In this document: positions 46,826 through 56,745 of the stretch, piece by piece | Layout: the number at the start of each line of letters is the position of its first letter | Numbering within the stretch: the first letter of the stretch is position 1 | Source of the DNA: Ensifer sp. WSM1721 | GTDB lineage: Bacteria; Pseudomonadota; Alphaproteobacteria; Rhizobiales; Rhizobiaceae | Assembly (NCBI RefSeq): GCF_000513895.2 | Contig: NZ_CP165782.1 | Span: 1,426,001 to 1,490,000 of the forward strand | DNA length: 64,000 nt | Reading direction: 5' to 3' | Position numbers and translations under genes: made by a program | The notes under the pieces: generated by a model | Database searches by the model: none | Seen by the model: the letters and a program-made list of their open reading frames with translations, nothing else | What the model was told of the DNA's origin: nothing

Positions 46826-48376
46826 ATGAGAGATACGTCCCCCTTCTACATCACGACCGCGATTTCCTACCCGAACGGCAAGCCGCATATCGGCCATGCC
46901 TATGAGCTCATCGCCACGGATGCCATGGCGCGCTTCCAGCGGCTCGACGGGCGCGAGGTCTTCTTCCTGACCGGGACGGACGAGCACGGCCAGAAGATGC
47001 AGCAGACGGCGAAGAAGGAGGGAATTTCGCCGCAGGAGCTAGCGGATCGGAATTCGGCCGAATTCCAGAAGATGGCGCGCCTTCTGAACGCGTCCAATGA
47101 CGATTTCATCCGCACGACCGAAAAGCGCCATCACGAAGCGTCGCAGGCGATCTGGATCCGCATGAGCGAAGCGGGAGATCTCTACAAGGACTCCTATGCG
47201 GGCTGGTATTCCGTTCGCGACGAAGCCTATTACCAAGAGAACGAGACGGAGTTGCGCGACGACGGTGTGCGCTACGGGCCTCAAGGGACGCCGGTGGAAT
47301 GGGTGGAGGAGGAGAGCTATTTCTTCCGGCTGTCGGCCTACCAGGAAAAGCTCTTGAAGCATTATGAGGAGAATCCGGACTTCATCGGCCCGGCGGAGCG
47401 GCGCAACGAGGTCATCTCCTTCGTCAAGTCGGGACTCAAGGACCTCTCAGTTTCGCGCACCACCTTCGACTGGGGCATCAAGGTTCCGAACGATCCGGCT
47501 CATGTCATGTATGTCTGGGTGGACGCACTCACCAACTACCTGACGGCAACGGGTTACCTGACGGACCCGAACGGACCGAGGGCAAAATTCTGGCCGGCGA
47601 ATATCCATGTCATCGGCAAGGACATCATCCGCTTCCACGCGGTCTATTGGCCCGCTTTCCTCATGTCGGCCGGTCTGCCTCTGCCCCGGCGCGTCTTCGC
47701 TCACGGCTTCCTGCTCAACAAGGGCGAGAAGATGTCGAAATCGCTCGGCAATGTGGTCGATCCGTTCGACCTCGTCCAACATTTCGGTTTGGATCAGATC
47801 CGTTATTTCTTCCTTCGCGAGGTGTCCTTCGGCCAGGACGGCAGCTATAGCGAGGAGGGGATTGCAACGCGCATCAATTCCGACCTCGCCAACGGCATCG
47901 GCAATCTTGCCAGCCGCTCGTTATCGATGATCGTCAAGAACTGCGACGGTCAGATTCCCGTCTGCGGCCCGTTGACCGACGAGGACAAGGCGATGTTATC
48001 AGCAGCCGACTCCCTCATTGACACGGCACGGGAGGAAATGGGCAAACAGCTCATTCATCGTGCGCTCGCAGCGGTTATCGCGGTCGTTTCCGAGACCGAT
48101 CGCTACTTCGCAGGCCAAGAGCCGTGGGCATTGAAGAAGACCGATCCGGAACGCATGGCAACGGTGCTCTACGTCACCGCCGAGGTCGTCCGTCAGATCG
48201 CGGTCCTCTTGCAGCCGTTCATGCCGGAATCGGCAGGCAAGCTCCTGGATCTCGTCGCTGTTCCGGCCGACCGGCGCGATTTTGCGCACCTGGGCGAAAC
48301 AGGGCGCCTCGTCTCCGGAACGCCGCTCGAGGCGCCGAAGCCGATCTTCCCGCGCTATGTGGCGCCGGAAGCGTAA
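46826..48376 (+). CDS. metG: Methionyl-tRNA synthetase
   Basis: Charges tRNA-Met and initiator tRNA. The 516 residues start [27 protein letters not shown], with the HIGH motif within the first 25 residues. The second signature is [12 protein letters not shown] near residue 300. No four-Cys zinc knuckle is seen in the connective peptide, and the C-terminal tRNA-binding (Trbp111) domain is absent, so this is the short type. A reading extended to 46631 overlaps the mazG-like gene and is rejected. tatD follows 14 bp later. Confidence 0.96.
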   Translation: MRDTSPFYITTAISYPNGKPHIGHAYELIATDAMARFQRLDGREVFFLTGTDEHGQKMQQTAKKEGISPQELADRNSAEFQKMARLLNASNDDFIRTTEKRHHEASQAIWIRMSEAGDLYKDSYAGWYSVRDEAYYQENETELRDDGVRYGPQGTPVEWVEEESYFFRLSAYQEKLLKHYEENPDFIGPAERRNEVISFVKSGLKDLSVSRTTFDWGIKVPNDPAHVMYVWVDALTNYLTATGYLTDPNGPRAKFWPANIHVIGKDIIRFHAVYWPAFLMSAGLPLPRRVFAHGFLLNKGEKMSKSLGNVVDPFDLVQHFGLDQIRYFFLREVSFGQDGSYSEEGIATRINSDLANGIGNLASRSLSMIVKNCDGQIPVCGPLTDEDKAMLSAADSLIDTAREEMGKQLIHRALAAVIAVVSETDRYFAGQEPWALKKTDPERMATVLYVTAEVVRQIAVLLQPFMPESAGKLLDLVAVPADRRDFAHLGETGRLVSGTPLEAPKPIFPRYVAPEA

Positions 48377-48390
48377 GCGAGAGCCGTCGT

Positions 48391-49170
48391 ATGCTGATCG
48401 ATACCCACTGCCATCTGGACTTTCCCGACTTCGAAGCTGAGCGCGAGGCGATCATCGAACGGGCGCGTGAGGCTGGCGTGGGCCAGATGGTGACGATCTC
48501 GACAAGGGTAAAGCGTTTCGACACAATCCTCGCGATCGCCGAGACCTATCCGAATGTCTTCTGTTCGGTTGGCACTCACCCACATAATGCAGACGAAGAA
48601 CTCGACATCACCGTCGATGATCTCGTTCGGCTGTCGGGGCATCCGAAGGTGGTGGCGATCGGCGAGGCGGGTCTTGATTATTTCTACGACAACGCGCCGC
48701 GAGCCGCGCAGGCGGAGGGCTTGAGGCGTCACATAGCCGCAGCGCGGAAAACGAAACTACCGCTCGTCATCCACAGCCGGTCTGCAGACGAAGACATGGC
48801 GGCAATTCTGACCGAGGAAACGGGGAAGGGCGCTTTCCCTTTCCTTCTCCATTGTTTTTCGTCCGGCCCGGATCTCGCCCGCATCGGCGTCGAGCTCGGC
48901 GGCTATGTATCGTTCTCCGGCATTCTGACCTTCCCGAAGTCCGAGGAACTGCGTGAGATCGCCAAGACCGTGCCGCGCGACCGGCTGGTCGTGGAGACGG
49001 ACGCGCCATATCTCGCGCCAAAGCCCTTCCGCGGTAAGCGCAACGAGCCGGCTTACGTGGCGCATACGGCCGAGGTGCTGGCGCAAACCATCGGCGTATC
49101 CAAGGAAGAAATTGCGGCCATCACCACGGAGAACGCTTTCCGTATCTTCTCGAAAATGCCGAGGCTTTGA
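48391..49170 (+). CDS. tatD: TatD-family metal-dependent hydrolase
   Basis: A 259-residue TIM-barrel deoxyribonuclease/hydrolase. The metal ligands are visible: DTHCHLDF at the N terminus, GTHPHN near residue 64, GEAGLDYFYD near 92, LPLVIHSRSAD near 128, FLLHCFSSG near 153 and ETDAPYLAP near 203. It sits between metG and an MBL-fold gene with a 1-bp gap downstream, the usual rhizobial operon. Confidence 0.93.
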   Translation: MLIDTHCHLDFPDFEAEREAIIERAREAGVGQMVTISTRVKRFDTILAIAETYPNVFCSVGTHPHNADEELDITVDDLVRLSGHPKVVAIGEAGLDYFYDNAPRAAQAEGLRRHIAAARKTKLPLVIHSRSADEDMAAILTEETGKGAFPFLLHCFSSGPDLARIGVELGGYVSFSGILTFPKSEELREIAKTVPRDRLVVETDAPYLAPKPFRGKRNEPAYVAHTAEVLAQTIGVSKEEIAAITTENAFRIFSKMPRL

Positions 49171-49171
49171 G

Positions 49172-50008
49172 ATGGCATTTCGGCGGGTGTTCACCATCCT
49201 GGGTTGCGGATCATCGCCCGGCGTGCCGCGCATTACCGGCGATTGGGGCGCCTGCGATCCGTCGAACCCGCGCAATCGACGCATGCGGGCGGCGCTGCTC
49301 GTCGAACAGGTTGCGCCCGACGGTGGCAAAACGACCGTCGTGATCGATACCGGCCCGGATTTCCGCGCGCAGATGATCGCCGCGGACGTCCGTCACATTG
49401 ATGCGGTGCTTTACACACATGCCCATGCGGATCATCTTCACGGGATCGACGATTTGCGCGGTTTCGTCATCGAGAATCGCAAGCGCGTGCCGATCTGGGC
49501 CGACACCCACACGATGGGCCTGATCTGCGATAGATTTCGCTATTGCCTCGAATCGCCGCATGGCAGCGGCTATCCGCCAATCATAGAGGCGCACATCATC
49601 ACCGATGATCTTTCCCCCGTGATCATTCATGGGGCCGGCGGTCCGATCGCCTTCGAGCCGCTGGTGCAGTTTCACGGCAACATCCATTCGCTCGGCTTTC
49701 GCATCGGCGATTTTGCCTATTGCAGCGACGTCAGTGACTTTCCGCCGGAGACGATCGGCAAGCTTGCCGGGCTGGATCTGCTGGTGATCGATGCGCTGCA
49801 GTACAAGTTTCATCCGAGCCATTTGGCACTCGTGCAGTCGCTCGGCTGGATCAACCGGCTTCAGCCGAAGCGCGCGGTGCTGACGCACATGCACGTGCCG
49901 TTGGACTACGACGTCGTAAGCGACGAGACGCCGGACCACGTCGAGCCGGCTTACGACCTGATGCGGCTGGAATTCGAAATCGACAGACCGAGCGCTGAAG
50001 AAGCGTGA
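49172..50008 (+). CDS. MBL-fold metallo-hydrolase (PhnP-like)
   Basis: A 278-residue metallo-beta-lactamase fold protein. The zinc motif HAHADHLHGIDDLRGF (HxHxDH) is near residue 79, preceded by VIDTGPDFRAQM. Further ligands are QFHGNIHSLGFRIGDFAYCSDVSDFP and LTHMHVPLDYD. It is closest to the PhnP-like phosphodiesterases. The start ATG follows the tatD stop almost directly. It closes the core operon before the accessory region. Confidence 0.9.
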   Translation: MAFRRVFTILGCGSSPGVPRITGDWGACDPSNPRNRRMRAALLVEQVAPDGGKTTVVIDTGPDFRAQMIAADVRHIDAVLYTHAHADHLHGIDDLRGFVIENRKRVPIWADTHTMGLICDRFRYCLESPHGSGYPPIIEAHIITDDLSPVIIHGAGGPIAFEPLVQFHGNIHSLGFRIGDFAYCSDVSDFPPETIGKLAGLDLLVIDALQYKFHPSHLALVQSLGWINRLQPKRAVLTHMHVPLDYDVVSDETPDHVEPAYDLMRLEFEIDRPSAEEA

Positions 50009-50187
50009 AAGTGCGACATAAACTTTCTGATCTCAACAAGTTGATTCAAAAGGCACTATCCTTTCTTTTGCCTGTGCACGCGGGTTCCATAATCTATCTT
50101 ATGCGATCCTTGTATGTAGCCCGGTACATTCTATTTCCAAGTGCGACATGCCAATAAAAACGATGGCGTCGCCTTGGAGAATTCTGG

Positions 50188-50445
50188 ATGTCGCATCGCT
50201 ATTCACAGCTCACCCTTCTCGATCGCCGACGACTTCATCAGCTGATGGAGCGCAAGGCTCCTGTCGGTGAGATCGCCCGGCAACTCGGGCGCCATCGCTC
50301 AACGATCTATCGCGAGCTGAAGGGCAATACCTTTCACGATGCCGAGTTTCCGGAATACAGCGGTTATTGCAGTGGCATCGCCGATGACATCTCCAAGGAG
50401 CGTAATTGCCCGGGCGGCGACGCGTCATTCTACTGTGGGGGCTGA
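50188..50445 (+). pseudogene. IS30-family transposase remnant
   Basis: Only the N-terminal helix-turn-helix domain of an IS30-type transposase remains (MSHRYSQLTLLDRRRLHQLMERKAPVGEIARQLGRHRSTIYRELKG, about 70 residues). The frame then runs into unrelated sequence (KERNCPGGDASFYCGG) and stops, so the DDE catalytic domain is lost. GTGCGACAT occurs twice nearby (50011 and 50142) and may mark the element's former end. It sits where the conserved gene block gives way to variable content. Confidence 0.8.
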
Positions 50446-50528
50446 TAGCGATCATCTGAGCTTGCGCAGCCGCCTGGACGGCGCTCAACTGGCGAATGTT
50501 CTTCGCTTGATCTTATAGGAGACGCAGC

Positions 50529-50921
50529 ATGGACCGATTCACGGGAGGTTGCCTCTGCGGTAACGTCCGAATTGTAGCGTCGGGACGCCCATACCGGGTC
50601 GGCCTTTGTCACTGTCTCGACTGCCGCAAGCATCATGGCGCCCTTTTTCACGCTTCCGCGATATTCCCTCAGGATGCGGTGACGATCGATGGCGAAACAC
50701 GCGACTACGCCGGGCGGTTTTTCTGTCCCCACTGCGGCTCGCCTGTTTTCGCACGCGCCGCAGACGAAATCGAAGTGAACCTGGGATCCCTGGATGCCCC
50801 TGATCAACTGAGGCCAACCTACGAACTTTGGACCATCCGTCGCGAGTCCTGGCTGCCGCCGTTTCCGCTCTCGAGACGATATGACCGTGATCGTGATGCC
50901 ACGAGTCGCTTTGAGGAATAG
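50529..50921 (+). CDS. GFA (glutathione-dependent formaldehyde-activating) family protein
   Basis: A 130-residue zinc protein of the GFA/Mss4-like fold. The Cys ligands are seen in GGCLCGNVR, CHCLDCRKHHGA and FCPHCGSPVF. Enzymatic activity toward S-hydroxymethylglutathione is established for only some members. GGAGACGCAGC precedes the ATG. It converges on the large regulator gene. Confidence 0.9.
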   Translation: MDRFTGGCLCGNVRIVASGRPYRVGLCHCLDCRKHHGALFHASAIFPQDAVTIDGETRDYAGRFFCPHCGSPVFARAADEIEVNLGSLDAPDQLRPTYELWTIRRESWLPPFPLSRRYDRDRDATSRFEE

Positions 50922-50968
50922 GTCGCATGAACGGTGCGAAGGCGCCTTTACGAGATGACGCCGGCGCG

Positions 50969-52477
50969 TCACTCCGGAAGACCGGCCTTGCGGAAGCCAT
51001 CAACGAAATGCTCAAGCGTCGCAGCGTCGCGGAATGGCTCCGTCGTGGCCCAGTGGCGGATTGTGAAATGCGGGTTGCCGACGAGGAACAATTCGACCTC
51101 TGCGCGCGCCTCGTCGAGCCGGCCCAGCTGAGCGAGGCTTGCCGCCAGGAATCGGCGTGAGCTTGTACGATACGTCTCGTCCTGGCGCAGCGTCTCGACA
51201 GCGGCTTCGTATTCGCCGGCCGCGTATTGCGCCTGGCCGAGCGTCAGATAATACCAACTTGCCGGAAACGGGTTCAGGCGGAACGCCTTTCGGATGTGTT
51301 CAAGGCCCTCCTCCACCCGCCCGGCCAAGACCGTGATGTCGGACAATGCCGCCCAGGTGTCGGCCTCGTTCGGGTCGAGTTCAATCGCCTTGGCGAATTC
51401 CGCATCCGCCTCGGCGAAGCTGCGCTCGTAGGCCAGCAGGTAACCCAGGACCCAGCGGCAGCCAGCATCGTTGGGATCGAGCGCGACAGCTTTGCGCGCC
51501 AGCTCCAAAGCAATGCTGCGGTTAGCTTCAGTTGGTCCCCCCGAATGCACCCATCCCATCCAGTGGTTTATGGCAAGCCAGCGATAAGCCTCGGCGTATT
51601 CCGGATCGAGCGAAACGGCGCGCCTGAGCATCAGATGCGCTTCCTGAGCCATCTGCGGCGAATCATCCATCACCTTGCGCGCCCGCACGCAGAGATCGTA
51701 AGCCTCGAGATTGTTGGGGCGATTGCGCGGCAGCGGTGTGCGCAACCGGCCGAGTAACGCCTCCACGATCTTACCGGTGACCTCGTCCTGGACGACAAAG
51801 ATATCGTCCAGGCTGCGATCGAAGCGTTCCGCCCATAAATGGTCGCCGCTCATAGTGTCGACCAGGTGGGCGTTAATGCGCACGCGCCCCGCGGCGCGTC
51901 TCGCGCTACCCTCCAGCAGGTAGCGCACGCCAAGATCCTCAGCGATCGCGCGCACGTCCATCGTCTTTCCTTTGTAGGCAAAGGCGGAGTTGCGTGCGAT
52001 GACGAACAGGCCGGAAACCCTGGATAGATCGGTGATCAGGTCTTCGGTCAACCCGTCCGCGAAGGATTCCTGCTCGGGATCGCTGCTGACATTCACGAAG
52101 GGCAGCACGGCTATCGATGGTTTGTCGGGCAGCGGCAAAGGCTCTCGCCTCGCGCCACCGAGCTGTTCGACGGCCCCCGTGAAGCGGTAGCCGACGCGCG
52201 GAATCGTGGAGATCCATTGACCACCGTCGGCGGCCGGACCAAGCAGCTTCCTGAGCTGCGCGATCTGGACGGTGAGGTTGCCTTCCTCGACGGCCGTGCC
52301 AGGCCACGCCGCATCCATCAACTCGGCCTTGCCCAGGATTTCGCCAGGGCGTCCGACGAGCGCCGCAAGCAGCTTCAGCCCGCGGTGGCCAACGGCAACG
52401 GGCTCATCGTTCCGAAGCAGCGTTCCCGCACCGGAATCAAGCACGAACGGACCAAAGGCGAAACGTGATCCCCGCAT
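50969..52477 (-). CDS. Winged-helix / TolB-like / TPR regulator
   Basis: A 502-residue three-part protein. Residues 1-100 form an OmpR/CadC-type winged helix (FGPFVLDSGAGTLLRNDEPV; VEEGNLTVQIAQLRKLLG; ISTIPRVGYRF). Residues about 110-235 form a TolB-like domain (SIAVLPFVNVSSDPEQESFADGLTEDLITDLSRV). The rest is TPR repeats (EYAEAYRWLAINHWMG; AIELDPNEADTWAALSD). No transmembrane segment is seen. Homologues are often mislabelled adenylate cyclase, but no cyclase motif is present. The ligand and targets are unknown. It may regulate the divergent DUF1127-MFS pair. Confidence 0.88.
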   Translation of the reverse strand: MRGSRFAFGPFVLDSGAGTLLRNDEPVAVGHRGLKLLAALVGRPGEILGKAELMDAAWPGTAVEEGNLTVQIAQLRKLLGPAADGGQWISTIPRVGYRFTGAVEQLGGARREPLPLPDKPSIAVLPFVNVSSDPEQESFADGLTEDLITDLSRVSGLFVIARNSAFAYKGKTMDVRAIAEDLGVRYLLEGSARRAAGRVRINAHLVDTMSGDHLWAERFDRSLDDIFVVQDEVTGKIVEALLGRLRTPLPRNRPNNLEAYDLCVRARKVMDDSPQMAQEAHLMLRRAVSLDPEYAEAYRWLAINHWMGWVHSGGPTEANRSIALELARKAVALDPNDAGCRWVLGYLLAYERSFAEADAEFAKAIELDPNEADTWAALSDITVLAGRVEEGLEHIRKAFRLNPFPASWYYLTLGQAQYAAGEYEAAVETLRQDETYRTSSRRFLAASLAQLGRLDEARAEVELFLVGNPHFTIRHWATTEPFRDAATLEHFVDGFRKAGLPE

Positions 52478-52611
52478 AGGCGCTCTATAGCCCGTTTGGA
52501 AGTTTTTGAGAACTTTTTGGGAGGCCTTAATTACCGCGCCGTTCGTATCCTGCAGAATTCAGCCTCTTTCAGGTCTGGGCCCCCGCGGCCTTCAACCATG
52601 TGGAGGTTGCC

Positions 52612-52881
52612 ATGAACGATACCCCTACCCTTGCGTCGGCCCCGCTTCAGGCGGCGCAGCCGGGAACGCCCGTGGAGCCGGCGGAAGTGTCGCGTCGGCA
52701 CTACAGCCTGGCGACCCTGCGAAGCATTATCGCGACCTGGGGCGAGCGGATACGCTTTCGCTGGGAACTCGAGCAAAAGTTGAGGGACGATCCCCATTTG
52801 ATCGACGATATCGGTTTGACGAGACGCGAGGTCGAGGCAGAGATCGCCAAGCCCTTCTGGCAAGTGTCAAACCCTTTATGA
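52612..52881 (+). CDS. DUF1127 protein
   Basis: An 89-residue protein with a Pro/Ala-rich N-terminal half and a C-terminal DUF1127 helix pair (IRFRWELEQKLRDDPHLIDDIGLTRREVEAEIAKPFW), an Arg-rich motif found in small alphaproteobacterial proteins linked to phosphate, sRNA and stress regulation. GGAGG precedes the ATG. The MFS gene begins 13 bp downstream. Confidence 0.85.
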   Translation: MNDTPTLASAPLQAAQPGTPVEPAEVSRRHYSLATLRSIIATWGERIRFRWELEQKLRDDPHLIDDIGLTRREVEAEIAKPFWQVSNPL

Positions 52882-52894
52882 AGCGAATGCTGTA

Positions 52895-54103
52895 ATGACA
52901 CCGGATCGCCAGTTTCCGCGTGCTGCGGTGGTTCGCCGGCACCTGCACGGCACGACATCGCCGCGAGAGGATCGGACGCCATGGGCCGCGATGGCGGGCA
53001 TCATCGCGACCGTCACAGTATTTGCCGTGGCACAGGGTCTGACCTATCCGCTGCTCAGCTTCATCTTGGAGCGACAGGGGACGACGCCCGGCCTGATCGG
53101 CTTGTCGGCGGCGATGACGCCGCTGGGTTTCATCGTATCCGCGCCCTTCGTTCCGACGCTGGCGCGACGCGTGGGCGGGGCGCGGCTGGCGATCCTGTGT
53201 TCGATTCTGGCCGCCCTCACCCTGATCGCGATTGCCTGGACGCAGGAAGTTTGGGCCTGGATGCCGCTGCGCCTCCTGCTCGGCTTCTTCGCCAATCCGC
53301 TTTACGTGATCAGCGAAACCTGGCTGATCTCGATCGCGCCGGCGCCACGCCGGGGCCGCATCATGGGCCTCTATTCATCGATCGTTTCGGGTGGCTTCGC
53401 CATCGGCCCGCTGTCGCTCGGCCTGGTCGGGACGCAGGGTTGGCCGCCCTTCATGATCGGCATAGTGGCCTTCCTTCTCTGCGGTCTCACCGTGCTAGCG
53501 GTCGTGCCGCGTCTACCGAAGATGCCGCATGAAGGCGAGGCAACATCGGTCGGCGGCTTCTTCGCACTGGCGCCGCTCCTATTGTTCGCGGTGTTCGCCG
53601 CAGCCGCCTTCGAGCAGGCCCCGCTTTCCTTGTTCGCGGTCTATGGCGCCGCGCTCGGCAGCGCCGAGGAGCACATCGCTTCGCTCATCACCTGTTTCAT
53701 CGCAGGCAATGCCGCGCTGCAGGTTTTGCTCGGGCGCTTGGCCGAACGGTTCGGCTCGACGCACACGATGTTATTCTGTGCCCTGGCTTCACTCGCCGGC
53801 TGCCTGCTGCTGCCGTCGATCTTCAACTCGTGGCTCATCTGGCCGCTCGTTTTCGTCTGGGGCGGGGTCTCGTTCGGGATCTACACCGTATCGCTCATCC
53901 AACTCGGCGAGCGTTTCACCGGTCAAGCCTTGATCGCCGGTAATGCGGCCTTCGCGTTCGTATGGGGCATCGGCGGAATCGTAGGCTCGCCCGCGGCAGG
54001 ACTGGCGATGCACCTGATCGGGCATCAGGGCCTGCCATCGTCCCTTGGTCTGCTGTGCTGTGCACTGGCGGTGTTTCTGATGGCAGAGAGACGGCGGGGC
54101 TGA
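52895..54103 (+). CDS. MFS transporter
   Basis: A 402-residue major facilitator with 12 hydrophobic helices. The conserved inter-helix 2-3 loop is degenerate (ARRVGGARLAILC), while FANPLYVISETWLISIAPAPRRGRIMGLYSS is typical of the YcaD-like drug/sugar exporter group. An N-terminal 30-residue charged stretch may be outside the true start (an ATG at 52981 is an alternative). Co-transcription with DUF1127 is likely, and the substrate is unknown. Confidence 0.87.
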   Translation: MTPDRQFPRAAVVRRHLHGTTSPREDRTPWAAMAGIIATVTVFAVAQGLTYPLLSFILERQGTTPGLIGLSAAMTPLGFIVSAPFVPTLARRVGGARLAILCSILAALTLIAIAWTQEVWAWMPLRLLLGFFANPLYVISETWLISIAPAPRRGRIMGLYSSIVSGGFAIGPLSLGLVGTQGWPPFMIGIVAFLLCGLTVLAVVPRLPKMPHEGEATSVGGFFALAPLLLFAVFAAAAFEQAPLSLFAVYGAALGSAEEHIASLITCFIAGNAALQVLLGRLAERFGSTHTMLFCALASLAGCLLLPSIFNSWLIWPLVFVWGGVSFGIYTVSLIQLGERFTGQALIAGNAAFAFVWGIGGIVGSPAAGLAMHLIGHQGLPSSLGLLCCALAVFLMAERRRG

Positions 54104-54222
54104 TCGAGGCACTTGCCTCGTGCCGCCGGCGTAGATTCTCCACCGAGTGGGTTTGAGGGTAAACGACTTGTGAGAGACAACGCGACTAACACGCACTGTT
54201 CTTCCGAACAGATCGCGAGCAG

Positions 54223-54642
54223 TCAGCGTGGCTGCCGGTCGACAAAGGGATCGACGCCCATCTGGATGAGCATACCGATCGTGTCCGCCTCGCCCCCGTG
54301 TTCAATGATCAGTCCATCGGCGACGCGTTCGATGCTGATGCCCTCGACCTCGATGACCAATCCGGTGGGTTCGATTTGCATCCAGGTTCCCTTGTGCGTT
54401 CCTCGGCCGGCCATTCGGGTGACGACTTTGTCGCGTTCGGCGGTCAGGTCTTCGATCCTGAGCTCAAAATCCGGAAACGTCTGCAGGAGCGCATCGACGT
54501 GCGCGCGTAAGACCTCGGGACCAAGCTCGCCGCTCGGATTGTTGTGATCGACGTACTCCGGATGCACGCATTTTGCCGCGGCAGACAGGTCGCGAAACAT
54601 GTCGGCATAAAAGCGCGTGATAAGCCGCTTTGTCGCAAGCAC
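54223..54642 (-). CDS. SnoaL-like / ester cyclase-type protein
   Basis: A 139-residue NTF2-fold protein. MLATKRLITRFYADMFRDLSAAAKCVHPEYVDHNNPSGELGPE and VVTRMAGRGTHKGTW are typical of the SnoaL-like polyketide cyclase family, most members of which in bacteria are uncharacterised. It starts with GTG, and GAGGA lies about ten bases upstream. It is in the same direction as the downstream half of this block and follows an SDR gene by 82 bp. Confidence 0.82.
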   Translation of the reverse strand: MLATKRLITRFYADMFRDLSAAAKCVHPEYVDHNNPSGELGPEVLRAHVDALLQTFPDFELRIEDLTAERDKVVTRMAGRGTHKGTWMQIEPTGLVIEVEGISIERVADGLIIEHGGEADTIGMLIQMGVDPFVDRQPR

Positions 54643-54724
54643 GGACGTTCGCTAATCCTCTTCGCCCTCTCGCCGGCTGCCCCTCTAAATTTACGAAAGC
54701 ATCGGCCACGACAGCCAGCCTGCT

Positions 54725-55480
54725 CTAATGTGCGGTGTAGGCTCCGTCGATCGGATGGTAGCTGCCGGTGATGAAGCTCGCCTGTTCGGACAAAAGGAAA
54801 CAGACGAGCGCCGCTACCTCTTCCGGTCTCCCGCGCCGCCCCATCGGTTGAAGCGCCTCCAGACGTCGGCTGCTTGCCAGCTCGGAGTGTTCCGACAGAA
54901 GCGGCGTTTCGATCCAGCCGGGGCCGACGGCGTTGATGCGGACACCCATCCTTGCGTATTCGATCGCGGCGGCCTTCGTCAGTCCGACGACGCCGTGCTT
55001 GGCTGCCGTGTAGGCTGAGGCGGTCGGCAATGCGACAGACCCGAGAATGGAGGACATGTTGACAATGGCGCCGCCCCCGCTTTTCAGCATGGCGGCGATC
55101 TCGTGTTTCATGCAGTAGAAGACGCCGTTCAGGTTGACGTCGATCAGCCGGTGCCAGTGGTCGAGCGGATAGTCTGCCGTCGCTTTTCGAGGTCCCTCGA
55201 TGCCCGCGTTGTTGACCGCGAGGTGTAGACCGCCGCACTCCCGGACAGCGAACGCGACCAGTTCCGCTACGGCTCCGGCATCGGCAACGTCGACGCAGAA
55301 GTCACCGGCCTTTCCCCCGTTCGCTCGAATCTCGGCAGCCACGCTTTTGGCTGCATTGGCGTCGAGATCGGCGACGACGATTTTGGCGCCCTCGGCGCCA
55401 AGTTGCCGGGAAATGGCAGCGCCTATTCCGGAACCGCCTCCGGTTACGATCGCGACTTTGCCTTCGAAGCCAAGCTTCAT
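54725..55480 (-). CDS. SDR family oxidoreductase
   Basis: A 251-residue classical SDR: cofactor loop TGGGSGIGAAISRQLG near residue 13, Asp after strand 2 (VVADLDANA) indicating NAD preference, NNAG near 89, catalytic Ser in MSSILGSV and YTAAKHGVVG near 152-161, and the C-terminal FITGSYHPIDGAYTAH. GGAGGAAGGAGA marks the ATG, which rules out an in-frame extension upstream. The substrate is unknown. Confidence 0.9.
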   Translation of the reverse strand: MKLGFEGKVAIVTGGGSGIGAAISRQLGAEGAKIVVADLDANAAKSVAAEIRANGGKAGDFCVDVADAGAVAELVAFAVRECGGLHLAVNNAGIEGPRKATADYPLDHWHRLIDVNLNGVFYCMKHEIAAMLKSGGGAIVNMSSILGSVALPTASAYTAAKHGVVGLTKAAAIEYARMGVRINAVGPGWIETPLLSEHSELASSRRLEALQPMGRRGRPEEVAALVCFLLSEQASFITGSYHPIDGAYTAH

Positions 55481-55822
55481 CGTGTCTCCTTCCTCCCCTA
55501 CCCAAACCCAGTCGAGCAGACGGGGATGCTTGTCGCAAGAGGTTTCATCCATCGGAGCCGATCGACTTCGTCCCAAAACGACACAGTCTGGCGCCAGACG
55601 CGCTCGCCAACAGAATATCTGCCCATGTCTCCGAGAGGCCTAGCAAAGCGAATCAGCGCAATAGGTTTGCGGACATGGCGACCGCAACTTAAGGGCGCCT
55701 GTGCGCACTAGGCAACTTTAGACTGCTTCCAGCCGCCATCGGCGTTGCGAGACTTGGCCGGCACGCGCTTGGGTGTTAAACACGAATCCGGTAGGGACTC
55801 ACAATTAACTCAGCAGGTGAGA

Positions 55823-56404
55823 ATGGAGAACGACCGTATTGCGCGCCGGGCCCTCTTGGTGGGCGGTCTGGCTCTTTTGGCCTCTGGATGTAGCACGTGG
55901 CAACCGACAAGGGGCCCTCGCGAAGCCAGAACGCGTATAGCCCCTCAATTCCGGCGGCAGGAAGTGGCCTTTAATGGAAGCGAGCCGCCGGGAACGATCG
56001 TCGTCGATACGGAGCAGCGATATCTCTATCTCGTGCAGAACGGCAGTTCAGCGATTCGATACGGCATCGGTGTCGGCGAACAAGGACGTACACTCAAGGG
56101 AAGAGCGACGATCGGTCGCAAAGCGGAGTGGCCTTCCTGGACACCGACCGCGAACATGATTCAGCGCAAGCCATGGCTCGCGCAATATGCCGGCGGAGTC
56201 GACGGCGGGCTTCACAATCCACTGGGGGCGGCTGCCCTCTATCTTTACCGCGGCGGAAACGACACTATGTTCCGCTTGCACGGAACGAACGAACCCTGGA
56301 CGATCGGTCAAGCGGTATCGAGCGGATGCGTGCGCTTGACGAATGAAGACATCGTCGATCTATACAGCCGTGTCCCGGTGGGTACGACTGTGCTGCTCAT
56401 CTGA
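55823..56404 (+). CDS. Lipoprotein L,D-transpeptidase (YkuD domain)
   Basis: A 193-residue L,D-transpeptidase. The start MENDRIARRALLVGGLALLASGC gives a lipoprotein signal with lipobox LASGC, and the RR suggests possible Tat export. The YkuD catalytic motif is HGTNEPWTIGQAVSSGCVRLTNEDI, with His and the SSGCVR Cys intact (about residues 152-176). It cross-links peptidoglycan or attaches proteins to it. It opens a run of three lipoprotein genes. Confidence 0.92.
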   Translation: MENDRIARRALLVGGLALLASGCSTWQPTRGPREARTRIAPQFRRQEVAFNGSEPPGTIVVDTEQRYLYLVQNGSSAIRYGIGVGEQGRTLKGRATIGRKAEWPSWTPTANMIQRKPWLAQYAGGVDGGLHNPLGAAALYLYRGGNDTMFRLHGTNEPWTIGQAVSSGCVRLTNEDIVDLYSRVPVGTTVLLI

Positions 56405-56593
56405 TGGTGTTTTCCCTAATTTTTCGGTATAAATAACTAAGCCTTGTGTGTTCAGGCGCGGTTGATAACCCGGTAACCATAAAGCGGATATCAAGTGTGT
56501 CCTTTCTGCACTAGGCCCGGGCGCAAATCGCCACTATTACTTGGAGTGTTGCCTTCGATAACCCATTCCGACTATTGAGGAAAGGACTTCTTG

Positions 56594-56734
56594 ATGAGCA
56601 GAATTCTAGTCGTGATGATTGCGTTGCTTTCGATTGCCGGTCTCACCGCGTGCGATACGATCGGCAAGGGCAAGGGCAAGGCCCCGCCGCCTGCAGAGCC
56701 AGTAGCAGCAGAGCCTGCGCCGGTTTATAAATAA
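56594..56734 (+). CDS. Very small lipoprotein (46 residues)
   Basis: MSRILVVMIALLSIAGLTAC is a lipoprotein signal (Cys20, LTAC), followed by DTIGKGKGKAPPPAEPVAAEPAPVYK, a Lys/Gly then Pro/Ala/Glu linker. AGGAAAGG lies upstream and a 13-bp hairpin follows. It resembles the short entericidin/Lpp-like spacer peptides in size only. Confidence 0.75.
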   Translation: MSRILVVMIALLSIAGLTACDTIGKGKGKAPPPAEPVAAEPAPVYK

Positions 56735-56745
56735 CAGGTGACTTT

